Shown one piece after another: positions 52,564 to 61,611 of a stretch of DNA of 64,000 bases. A program made the position numbers and the translations under genes. The notes under the pieces were generated by a model. That model did no database searches and had not been told where the DNA came from. It worked only from the letters and a program-made list of their open reading frames with translations. Source of the DNA: Xanthomonas hydrangeae (GTDB taxonomy: Bacteria; Pseudomonadota; Gammaproteobacteria; Xanthomonadales; Xanthomonadaceae); contig LR990730.1 of assembly GCA_905142475.1 (NCBI GenBank), positions 1 to 64,000 on the forward strand, given 5' to 3'. The stretch's first letter is position 1. Every line of letters starts with the position of its first letter.

Positions 52564-55500
52564 GTCGCGTCTCCCGGCCAGTCCAGGGCGACAGCGTGGA
52601 CCGCACCGTCGTCAATCAGAGTGAAAGCAAGCTCGGCTTGCATCACTCCATCGATCTCCAGCCGGGCTTGGACACCGGGGCGCTGGGTGACGTCGATGAC
52701 GTAGGTACTGCTGCCGAAGCGATAGCGCAGCTGGTACTCCGGCCAGCTGGCCGGGATGCACGGCACGATGTGCATGCGCTCGCCGTGGCGTTGCAGGCCG
52801 AGCAGCGATTCGGTCAGCAGCCGGTACATCCAGCCGGCCGCGCCGGTGTACCAGCTCCAGCCGCCGCGGCCGGCGTGTGGCGCCACCGCATAGACATCGG
52901 CCGCCAGCACATAGGGTTCGACCTTGTAGCGCTGTACGCCCGCCGCGTCGCGGGCATGCTGGATCGGGTTGATCATGCCGGCCAGTTGCCAGGCCCGCGC
53001 GCTGTCGCCCAGATGCGCGAAGGCCATCGTCGCCCACACTGCGGCATGCGTGTACTGGCCGCCGTTCTCGCGCACGCCGGGCACATAACCACGGATATAG
53101 CCGGGGTCGTGTTCGGTGTGATCGAACGGCGGCACCAGCAGCTTGACGATGCCGGTCTCGGCATCCACCAGTTGCTGGCGCATCGCCTCCATCGCCTGTG
53201 CACTGCGCGCCGGGTCCATCGCGCCGGACAACACTGCCCAGCTTTGCGATAGCGAATCGATGCGGCATTCGTCCGAATCGCTCGAGCCCAGCGGTGTGCC
53301 GTCGTCGAACCAGGCACGCCGGTACCAGCGTCCATCCCAGGCATGCTGTTCCAGCGCGGTGCGCAAGGCGTGTGCATGCGCACGGCAGGTCGCTGCGAAT
53401 GCGCCATCGTCGCGTTGCACCGCCACGTCTGCGAACCGCAGCAGTGTGTCGTAGAGGAAAAAGCCCAGCCACACGCTCTCGCCCTTGCCGTCCTTGCCGA
53501 CCCGGTTCATGCCGTCGTTCCAGTCGCCGCTGCCGATCAGCGGCAGGCCGCGTTCGCCCAGGCGTGCCATGCCGCGTTGCAGGGCGAGCACGCCGTGCGC
53601 GTACAGCGACTGCACGTTGCCGGTGATGTGCGGCAGGTCGTAATACGATTCTTCCTCGGGCTTGAGTGCGCGCCCGTCGATAAAGCTGACGCGCTCGTCG
53701 AGCACGCTGGCGTCGTTGGTGACCTCAAGATAGCGGCACAGCGCCTGCGGCAACCACAGAAAATCGTCCGAGCACTGCGTGCGCACACCGCGGTCTTGCG
53801 GCGGGTGCCACCAATGCTGCACATCGCCCTGCACGAACTGATGCGCAGCGCAGCGCAGCAGGTGGGCGCGGGTAAGCGCCGGCTGCGCGTGCACCATCGC
53901 CATGCTGTCCTGCAGCTGGTCGCGGAAGCCGTACGCGCCACCGGACTGGTAATAACCGCTGCGCGCCAGGAACCGGCAGGCGATGGTCTGGTAGAGCAGC
54001 CAGCCATTGGCCAGCAGGTCCACCGCCGGGTCGGGCGTGGTCACCTGCACGGCGCCCAGAATCTGCTGCCAGTGCGCGCGCACTGCCAGCAAGGCGGTGT
54101 GCGCGGCGGCCACGCCACGGCTCTGGCGTGCCAGTGTCAGTGCGCTCTCGCGGTCAACGGCCGCGCCCAGGCGGAACACCGTTTCGAAGCTCTGTTCGGC
54201 TGCCAGCGTCACAGGGATCTGGATCGCCGCGCACGGGTCCAGGCCGGCACCCACGCGCCCGGACAAACGCTGCCGCGTGAGCGCGGCAGGTGCGGCCAGG
54301 CTGCCATTGCGCCCGAGGAACTCATTGCGGTCGGCAGTGATGCTGCGGTTGGGTGCATCGGCATCGAAGAACGCCACGCGCCCGTCGAACTCGGTGTTGT
54401 ATGGATTGCGCGCGGTGAGCACGCTGCTGCCCAGGTCGACTTCGCTGACCACATGCAGTTGCGAGCGCGTGCGGATGTCGCCCAGTACCCATTCCACGTA
54501 GCCGGTGACGCTGAGCCGGCGTGGGCGGCCGGAAAGATTCTTCAACCGCAGATGGCTGAACTTGATCGGCCGCTCCACATCCACGAACACCCACAGCTCG
54601 GTGCCGATGCCGTGTTCGATATGGCTGTAGACGCTGTAGCCGAAGCCGTGGCGCACCGTGTAGCGGCCGCTGCCGCGGCATGGCAGCGCCATCGGCGACC
54701 ACACCTGCCCGGTGTCTTCGTCGCGCAGGTAGAACGCCTCGCTGGAGGCATCGCCGACCGGGTCGTTATGCCAGGGCGTGAGTCGGAATTCGTGCGCGTT
54801 TTCGGCCCAGCTGTAGCCGGGGCTGCTGTCGCTGACCACGCTGCCGAACTGCGCATTGGCCATCACGTTGCACCACGGCGCCGGCGTGGCGACGCCTTCG
54901 TCCAGGGTGATGCGGTATTCGCGGCCGTCGGCGGCGAAGGCGCCCAGGCCGTTGTCGAACAGCATCGGCTCTTCTGTGGCGGCCTGCAGGGTCTTGTCCA
55001 GGTACGCGGCATGCGTGCTGGCCAATTCATCGGCGCCGTCCGGTTGCCGGATCGGCTCCAGCAACGGCGGGTGCGCACGCGCGCTGGGGTGGCGCTGCAG
55101 TTGCGCATCCAGCGTGCCGTTGGCATCGCTCAGGATCGCCCGTGCCACGGTCTGCAGCAGCACGCGGTCTTCCTGCGAGATGTGCTCGATGGCGCGCACG
55201 AAGATACCGCCGGGGCGATCGAGCACATTGGCCTCGGGGTCGGCGGCGATCAGGCCCAGGATGGCGTCCTGCAATTGCTGGCGATAGCCGGCCTGGCTTT
55301 CATTCCAGATCACCAGATCCGCGCGCAGGCCTTTCAGGCGCCAGTACGCGTGCGCCTGCACCAGCTGGCGCACCAGGTCCAGATTGTCCGGGTCGGTGAT
55401 GCGCAACAGCACGATCGGCAGATCGCCGGAGATGGCGTGACTCCACAGCGCCGACTGGCCGCGATGGTTGTGCAGCAGCACCTCGGTGTCGGCGCGCAGT

Positions 55501-58500
55501 TGCGGGTCGACGAACAGCACGCGTGCGGCCAGCCGCTCGTAGCGCATGGCGTCTTCCAGCGAGGCGTTGATCTGCCGGCGCGTGACCTGGCTCTGGGTCA
55601 GCGCCAGATCGAACACGCGGTCGGCCAGACGGCGGTCGCGGTACTTGTCGATCAAGGCGGTGCAGGCCTCGCGTTGGGTCCCGACGCCGTAGACCATGTC
55701 CACCTGCGCCTGTTGATCGGGCGCCAGCGAGATGCGGCAGCGGATCGCCACGATCGGGTCCAGCACCGAGCCGGCCGCGCCAGACAGGCTGGCGTGCGCG
55801 TGCAAGGCCACCGGATCGCGGGTGCTGCGTCCGCGCCCGACGAAGGCGGCGCGGTCGGTCTCGTAGGAGATCGACGCCACATCGGCATCGTGCACGGCCA
55901 CCAGATGCAGCATCCACGGCTGCGCTTCGTCATGCCCACGCGGGCGGCGTGTGCACAGCAATGCCTGCTTGTCGGCCAGGATTTCGGTCTGCACGAACAG
56001 GTTGCTGAACGCCGGATGCGCCTCGTCGGCCTGCGCCGGTGCCAGCACCACTTCGGCGTAGGTGGTGATTTCGATCACGCGGGTCTGCCGCGAACGGTTG
56101 CGGATGCGCAGCCGGCGCAGCTCCACATCGTCCTCGGCGGAAATGGCGATTTCCAGATGGCTGTCGTAACGCTGGTGGCTGCCCTTGAACTCGGCCTTGG
56201 CGTCGGAAAAGATCGCTTCGTAGCGCTCCACCGGCACGCAGGTCGGCTGATGCGCGGCCGACCACACCGCACCGCTGTCCACATCGCGCAGATAGCAGAA
56301 GGTGCCCCAGTGGTCGCGGGTGCCGTCTTCGCGCCAACGGGTCACCGCCATGTCGCGTGCGCGGCTGTAGCCACCGCCGGCCGAGGTCAGCATGCCGTGG
56401 TAACGCCCGTTGGAGAGCAGTTGCAACGCCGGCTGCGGCAGGTTGGGGTCGCGATGGATGCGCAACGCCATACCCGCCTCGGTGGCCACCGGGCGCTCGG
56501 CTGCTTCGACCAGGCCTTTGACGTAGACGCCGGCACGCGGTGCGCGCTCCTGCAACAGCAACAAGGTGGCCTGGAATTGCGGGTCGGCGACAAAGCGTCT
56601 TTGCATCGGCGCATCGCGCAACACGTGGTCCAGCGCCAGCAGCGCCATGCCCTGGTGATGCGACATGAACGAGCGCACCAGCGCGTGGTGTTCGCCACGC
56701 GGCACGCGCGAGGGCGTGTAGTCGATCGCTTCGTACAAGCCGAAACGCCCGTCGAATCCCAGCGCCTGCAGCTGCTGCAGATTGCGGCAGGCCGCATCCG
56801 GTTCGACCATCAGCGCCATCGCGCTGGCATACGGGGCGATCACCAGATCCTGGCCCAGGCCGCGCTTGAGCCCGAGCCCGGGCACACCGAAGGCGCGGTA
56901 CTGATAATTGCGCCGCGTATCGACCGTGTTGTAGCCCGATTCGGACACGCCCCACGGCACCGCGCGCGCCGCGCCATAGCGGATCTGCGCCTGCACCGCG
57001 CCGCGCATCGAGCGGCTCAGCAGCGTCTGCGGGTAGCTCGGCATCACCAGATCCGGCATCAGGTACTCGAACATCGAGCCGCTCCACGACAGCAGCGTCG
57101 GCTCGGCGCCGGTATCGGTGAGCGTGCGCCCGAGGGCGAACCAGCTCTCCTGCGGCAGCTTGCCCTGGGCGATCGCCACGAAGATGCCCAAGCGTGCTTC
57201 GGAAGCGAGCAGATCGTAACGGCCGCTATCCAGACGATGGTCGTCGACGTTGTAGCCGATCGAGAGCAACTGCTGGGCGGGGCTGTAGAGGAAGTCGTAG
57301 TCCATCTGCGCCAGTTGCCCGGCGATATGCGCAAGCCGTTGCAGCTCCAGCACGCGCTTGGCGGCCCAGGTCTGCACGCTCGGTGCGTGGCTGCCGTTGG
57401 CGAGCTGCCGCAGCGTGGCGACTGCATCGCCGGGACGTTCTGCCGGGTGCGGATCGGTGCTGGCAAGCGCCGGTGCGCAATGGCCCAACTCGGCCAATGC
57501 CGCCTCGCAACTGCTCACCAGGCGTTGCGGCCACGGTTCCTCGTCCTCGCCACCGGCCGGCATCGAGGCCAGGATGGTGTGGCTCTGCGCCAGCAGCAGG
57601 CGCAGCGCTTCATCGGCCTGGTGCAGGGGGGGCGTGGGTTGGTTGCGGATCGCCTGCACGCTGTGCGTCATCGCGCTCAATGCGGCGGTGGCGGCGTCGC
57701 TGCGCGGCTGCGCCTGCAGGGTGAGCACGCTCAGGGTGTCGGCCAGCCCATCGAACACCGCCATCGAGACGGCCGGCGCATCCACCAGCGCCAGCAGCCC
57801 TTGCCGCAGCGTCAACAGATGCCCGACCAGGTTGCCGCTGTCGACGGTGGAGACGTAACGCGGCACCAGCGGCACCAGCGTCTCGGTGTCGTACCAGTTG
57901 TAGAAATGGCCGCGATAACGCGGCAGCGCTTCCAGCGTGGTCAGCGTATTGACCACGCGGCGCATCACGCCGGCCACCGTCAGGTAGCCCAGATCGTAGG
58001 CCGCCAGATTGGCCAGCAGGCCAAGCCCGATATTGGTCGGCGAGGTGCGGTTGGCCACCACCGTGACCGGGTATTCCTGCACGTTGTCCGGCGGCAGCCA
58101 GTGGTGTTGCGCAGTGCAATGGCTTTCGAAAAACGCCCAGGTGCGCCGCGACAATCCGCCGAGGAAATCGCGTTGTTCCTGCGACAGCTGCGCCACCGGC
58201 GCGGCGGGCTGCTCGCCCAGCCAGGCCATCAACCACGGCGCGCCCATCCATGCCAGCCCCAGCGGCAGCGCCGTCCACAACGCCAACGGCGCCCACCATG
58301 CCACTGCGGCGATTACCAGCGCCGCACTGCAGGCGGCGCCGGCCATCAGCTGTTGTTCGGCGTTGCCGCTGCGCGCGCTGCGCTCCACTTCGCTGGACGG
58401 CGCCCACTGCAGCAGGTGGCGCTGGGTCATCGACATCCGCACCAGCGTCCGCGCGATCGCCGCCAGCTGCAGCCCCGCCTCGAACGGCAGGCAGGCCAGC

Positions 58501-61232
58501 ACCACGCCGGTGCGCACCAAGTGCTGACGCAGTCCCGTCCCGACCTGGCGCGCGTGATGACGCAAACCCAAACCCTCGGGCGGATGCGCCAGCGCATACA
58601 CCGCCGAACACAGACCCGGCAGTAGCCACAACACCAGCATCCATAGCGTCCAGCGTAAGGGAGTGGGCGAGCACAGCCAGCCGATCAGCAGCAATGCAAA
58701 TGCCGCCGGGGCCACCAGGCTGCGGCGCAGGTTGTCCAGCAGCTTGCCGCGCGACAACCACGACAACGGATTGCGTGCGCGCCGGCCACCGCGGTCGGGC
58801 ACCCACGGCAGCAGCCATGGCAGCAACTGCCAGTCGCCACGCACCCAGCGCGCGCGGCGCTTGGCATCGGTGGCGTAGCGCTGCGGATGGCGCTCGTACA
58901 GACGCACGTCGCTGAGCAACCCGGCGCGCACATAGCAGCCTTCCAGCAGGTCATGGCTGAGCACGCGATTGTCGGGGAAGCGGCCGGCCAGCACCTGCTC
59001 GAAGGTGGCCACCGCATAGATGCCCTTGCCGATGAACGAGCCTTCGCCGAACAGATCCTGGTACACGTCCGAGACCACGCGGGTGTAAGGGTCGATACCC
59101 GGCTCGATGCCGAACATGCGCGCAAAGCGCGATTCGCCGCCCTCGCTCATGCCGGTGCCCAGGCCCGGCTGCAGGATGCCGTAACCGGCCTCGACGATCT
59201 GCCCGGCCGCATCCATGCGCGGCACATTCAACGGATGCGACATCGCCCCGACCAGTGCGCGTGCCGCATCGCGCGGCAGGTGGGTGTCGCTATCGAGCGT
59301 GATTACATAGCGCACCTGCACCAGCGCGGCCACATCGCCTTGTACTTGCAGGAATTCGTGGGCTGCCTGCAGCGGCGCATCGCCCGCGCACAACAGACGG
59401 TTGAGCGCTTCCAGCTTGCCGCGCTTGCGTTCTGCGCCCATCCAGCAGCCTTCGCCCGCGTTCCACTGGCGCGCGCGATGCAGCAGGAAGAAGCGATCGC
59501 CGTGCGCATCGGCATAGGCCGCGTTGAGCCGGTCGATGTGCTGCGCCGCATGCGCCACCAATGCCATGTCGCCAGGCAACAGCGCTTGCGCGGCATCGAG
59601 AAAATCGGTGAGCAGTGCGAAGTACAGCTGCTCGTCGCGGTTGGCCAGGTAATGCACCTCCAACGCGTCGACCAGCTCGTCGATGGCCTCGGGGCTGGCC
59701 AGCATGCTCGGCATCACCACCAGCGTGCGGCAATCGGGTGGAATGCCCAGGCTCAGGTCCATGCGCGGCAACGGATGCGGGCGCACCCACAGCGTTGCCA
59801 CCCAGTTGACCAGGGCGATGCCCAACTCGCTGGCGGCCAGCAGCGCGATGCCGGCGGTGATCCACCACAGCGCCGGTGGCAATGCGCTTACGCCCTGCAG
59901 CAATACGGCGCTCCACAGCACGGCGATCACGGCGATCGGCAGCAGGTACACCGGTAGCGCAACGCGTCGCGCCCGTGGGCGCGGTGGTTTCGGTGGTTTC
60001 GATGTGCCGGGTGCGGCTGGGTCGCGCAGCGCGCTACGCAGCAGCGGCAATCCCGTATCCACCAGGTAATAGCCCACGTGGCTGGCCACCGGTGCATCGG
60101 AGCCCGGCTGCGCGGCCAGGCGCAGGACGCACTCGGCCACCGTAGGCTCGTCGCGGTCCAGGCGCTGCGCCAGATGCTCCACCACATGCCGGTAGCTATC
60201 GCGGGTGTGGAAATCCATGCGTGCGTAGACGTCGGCCGGATCCTTGCGCAGGATCTGCTCGACCACGCTCATGGCCTCGACGAAGTCGCGCCAATCCATC
60301 TGGTCCAGAAACCGCAGGCTGCCGATGCTGTTGCTGATCGCCACCTGTTCGGCCGCCTGGCGTTGGCTCTCGGCATGCACCAGGCCTTCCACACTGTGGC
60401 CCTCGCTTGCCAGCCATTGCTCCACCCAGGCGCTGGCCATCGACAACACCGGCCCGCGGCCCTGGATGCCGCGCGTCAACTCGGCCACGAACGCGCCGGT
60501 GGCCGGCGGCTGCGAGCGCGCCATATCGGCCACCACCACCACCACGTCCTTGGGTTGCGCCGCCGCCGTGGCGTTGAGCAACGCGGCCCAGTGTGCGGCC
60601 AGGCGGGTGTCGCGGCCATCGCGCATGATGTCTTCGGCAATGCGGCGCAGGTTGTCGATCAGCGCCAGCCGCAACATGATCGGAATCGCCCACAGCTCGC
60701 CGAGTTTGAGTGGCGCCACCTGTTGATAGGCTGCAATGAAACGGCTCAGCGTGATCGTATCCACGCGCCCGTCGCCATGCGCCACCACCTCCAGGCCCAG
60801 CTCGTAGACGCGCGGCAGGCCAACCGAGGTGGGCGTGCGCAGACGCGGCAATTGCCGGCTGTAACCGGGCGGAAGATGCTGACGCGCCAGGCGCATCTGT
60901 TCTTCGACCAGATAATAGTTGTCCAGCAACCACTCGCCGGCCGGATGCAGGCGCAAGCCATCGGCCGACATTTCGGTCAATCGCGCTGCGACCGTGCCGA
61001 GTGCGCGTTCGTTGAACCTGAGTTGCGACAACAGCAGTTCGCGGGTTGGCCCGGTGTAGAGCACATGCGCCTGCGCCAGGCTGTGCCCCAGCGCCTCCAT
61101 CTGCTCGTCGCCAAACAAGGCGGCGCCTTCAGGCACTGCATCCCGCACCGACGGATGCTGCAGGGTTGCTGCTGGTTGGGTAATCGACTGCCACCAGAGA
61201 GAAAACGCAGAAGCCTTCCGCTGTGGCGGCAT
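52560..61232 (-). CDS. ndvB: Cyclic beta-1,2-glucan synthase
   Basis: Giant inner-membrane enzyme (2890 residues, the family's usual size) that primes, extends, cyclises and trims beta-1,2-glucan for the periplasm. Membrane helices lie near residues 425-485, 835-885 and 970-1015. The GT84 transferase domain between the first two has DSDTHLPRDAARAL near 645. The glycoamylase-type middle domain follows at about 1065-1500 (GLLANLAAYDLGYL). Two carbohydrate-binding/GH94-like regions and the C-terminal GH94 phosphorylase domain end the protein, with GSGDWNDGMN near 2577. Xanthomonas mutants in such a gene are known to lose virulence (recalled). Confidence 0.95.
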   Translation of the reverse strand: MPPQRKASAFSLWWQSITQPAATLQHPSVRDAVPEGAALFGDEQMEALGHSLAQAHVLYTGPTRELLLSQLRFNERALGTVAARLTEMSADGLRLHPAGEWLLDNYYLVEEQMRLARQHLPPGYSRQLPRLRTPTSVGLPRVYELGLEVVAHGDGRVDTITLSRFIAAYQQVAPLKLGELWAIPIMLRLALIDNLRRIAEDIMRDGRDTRLAAHWAALLNATAAAQPKDVVVVVADMARSQPPATGAFVAELTRGIQGRGPVLSMASAWVEQWLASEGHSVEGLVHAESQRQAAEQVAISNSIGSLRFLDQMDWRDFVEAMSVVEQILRKDPADVYARMDFHTRDSYRHVVEHLAQRLDRDEPTVAECVLRLAAQPGSDAPVASHVGYYLVDTGLPLLRSALRDPAAPGTSKPPKPPRPRARRVALPVYLLPIAVIAVLWSAVLLQGVSALPPALWWITAGIALLAASELGIALVNWVATLWVRPHPLPRMDLSLGIPPDCRTLVVMPSMLASPEAIDELVDALEVHYLANRDEQLYFALLTDFLDAAQALLPGDMALVAHAAQHIDRLNAAYADAHGDRFFLLHRARQWNAGEGCWMGAERKRGKLEALNRLLCAGDAPLQAAHEFLQVQGDVAALVQVRYVITLDSDTHLPRDAARALVGAMSHPLNVPRMDAAGQIVEAGYGILQPGLGTGMSEGGESRFARMFGIEPGIDPYTRVVSDVYQDLFGEGSFIGKGIYAVATFEQVLAGRFPDNRVLSHDLLEGCYVRAGLLSDVRLYERHPQRYATDAKRRARWVRGDWQLLPWLLPWVPDRGGRRARNPLSWLSRGKLLDNLRRSLVAPAAFALLLIGWLCSPTPLRWTLWMLVLWLLPGLCSAVYALAHPPEGLGLRHHARQVGTGLRQHLVRTGVVLACLPFEAGLQLAAIARTLVRMSMTQRHLLQWAPSSEVERSARSGNAEQQLMAGAACSAALVIAAVAWWAPLALWTALPLGLAWMGAPWLMAWLGEQPAAPVAQLSQEQRDFLGGLSRRTWAFFESHCTAQHHWLPPDNVQEYPVTVVANRTSPTNIGLGLLANLAAYDLGYLTVAGVMRRVVNTLTTLEALPRYRGHFYNWYDTETLVPLVPRYVSTVDSGNLVGHLLTLRQGLLALVDAPAVSMAVFDGLADTLSVLTLQAQPRSDAATAALSAMTHSVQAIRNQPTPPLHQADEALRLLLAQSHTILASMPAGGEDEEPWPQRLVSSCEAALAELGHCAPALASTDPHPAERPGDAVATLRQLANGSHAPSVQTWAAKRVLELQRLAHIAGQLAQMDYDFLYSPAQQLLSIGYNVDDHRLDSGRYDLLASEARLGIFVAIAQGKLPQESWFALGRTLTDTGAEPTLLSWSGSMFEYLMPDLVMPSYPQTLLSRSMRGAVQAQIRYGAARAVPWGVSESGYNTVDTRRNYQYRAFGVPGLGLKRGLGQDLVIAPYASAMALMVEPDAACRNLQQLQALGFDGRFGLYEAIDYTPSRVPRGEHHALVRSFMSHHQGMALLALDHVLRDAPMQRRFVADPQFQATLLLLQERAPRAGVYVKGLVEAAERPVATEAGMALRIHRDPNLPQPALQLLSNGRYHGMLTSAGGGYSRARDMAVTRWREDGTRDHWGTFCYLRDVDSGAVWSAAHQPTCVPVERYEAIFSDAKAEFKGSHQRYDSHLEIAISAEDDVELRRLRIRNRSRQTRVIEITTYAEVVLAPAQADEAHPAFSNLFVQTEILADKQALLCTRRPRGHDEAQPWMLHLVAVHDADVASISYETDRAAFVGRGRSTRDPVALHAHASLSGAAGSVLDPIVAIRCRISLAPDQQAQVDMVYGVGTQREACTALIDKYRDRRLADRVFDLALTQSQVTRRQINASLEDAMRYERLAARVLFVDPQLRADTEVLLHNHRGQSALWSHAISGDLPIVLLRITDPDNLDLVRQLVQAHAYWRLKGLRADLVIWNESQAGYRQQLQDAILGLIAADPEANVLDRPGGIFVRAIEHISQEDRVLLQTVARAILSDANGTLDAQLQRHPSARAHPPLLEPIRQPDGADELASTHAAYLDKTLQAATEEPMLFDNGLGAFAADGREYRITLDEGVATPAPWCNVMANAQFGSVVSDSSPGYSWAENAHEFRLTPWHNDPVGDASSEAFYLRDEDTGQVWSPMALPCRGSGRYTVRHGFGYSVYSHIEHGIGTELWVFVDVERPIKFSHLRLKNLSGRPRRLSVTGYVEWVLGDIRTRSQLHVVSEVDLGSSVLTARNPYNTEFDGRVAFFDADAPNRSITADRNEFLGRNGSLAAPAALTRQRLSGRVGAGLDPCAAIQIPVTLAAEQSFETVFRLGAAVDRESALTLARQSRGVAAAHTALLAVRAHWQQILGAVQVTTPDPAVDLLANGWLLYQTIACRFLARSGYYQSGGAYGFRDQLQDSMAMVHAQPALTRAHLLRCAAHQFVQGDVQHWWHPPQDRGVRTQCSDDFLWLPQALCRYLEVTNDASVLDERVSFIDGRALKPEEESYYDLPHITGNVQSLYAHGVLALQRGMARLGERGLPLIGSGDWNDGMNRVGKDGKGESVWLGFFLYDTLLRFADVAVQRDDGAFAATCRAHAHALRTALEQHAWDGRWYRRAWFDDGTPLGSSDSDECRIDSLSQSWAVLSGAMDPARSAQAMEAMRQQLVDAETGIVKLLVPPFDHTEHDPGYIRGYVPGVRENGGQYTHAAVWATMAFAHLGDSARAWQLAGMINPIQHARDAAGVQRYKVEPYVLAADVYAVAPHAGRGGWSWYTGAAGWMYRLLTESLLGLQRHGERMHIVPCIPASWPEYQLRYRFGSSTYVIDVTQRPGVQARLEIDGVMQAELAFTLIDDGAVHAVALDWPGDAT

Positions 61233-61611
61233 GGAGACATAACCTTTGCAGCATAAGAGCCGCTAGAGGCTACGATCATGCGCGCTTGCCCTGTGTAGCA
61301 TGTGAAGGCAGCAATGCGGACGCGTTGCAGTCGTTCGCTGATCGACGCACGCCGCACGCGCGCTGCGCGCCGAGATGGGTAATGGAAGACTGCATGCCGC
61401 GTTCACCCAGGCGGTGCAAAAAGCGCTTACTGGCGGCGATGATCGCCGGTTGAAGATGCGGCCAGTGCTGCAGGTGCGATTCGTTTTTCGCGCCGGTGGT
61501 TCTGCGGCAACCGCACGCAACACGCCACAATGCCGCAGCCTGCGCGGCTGCCGATGGGAGAACGAACATGCCGCTGAACACCGTCCTTTTCACCCGCAAG
61601 GTGTGCCACGC
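61233..61611. other. Divergent spacer between ndvB and the acylase pseudogene
   Basis: 379 bp between two divergent starts. Both promoters must lie here. I see no gene and no clear hexamers, hairpin or regulator site. Confidence 0.45.

Noticed and set aside
53343..58625. Very long open frame antisense to ndvB (and similar ones opposite gltB at 39573-43703 and gyrB at 4407-7955)
   Set aside because: In high-GC DNA the antisense of a long gene with strong third-position GC bias often stays open. The translated products are His/Gln/Arg/Ala-rich without domains, and the sense genes are unmistakable.
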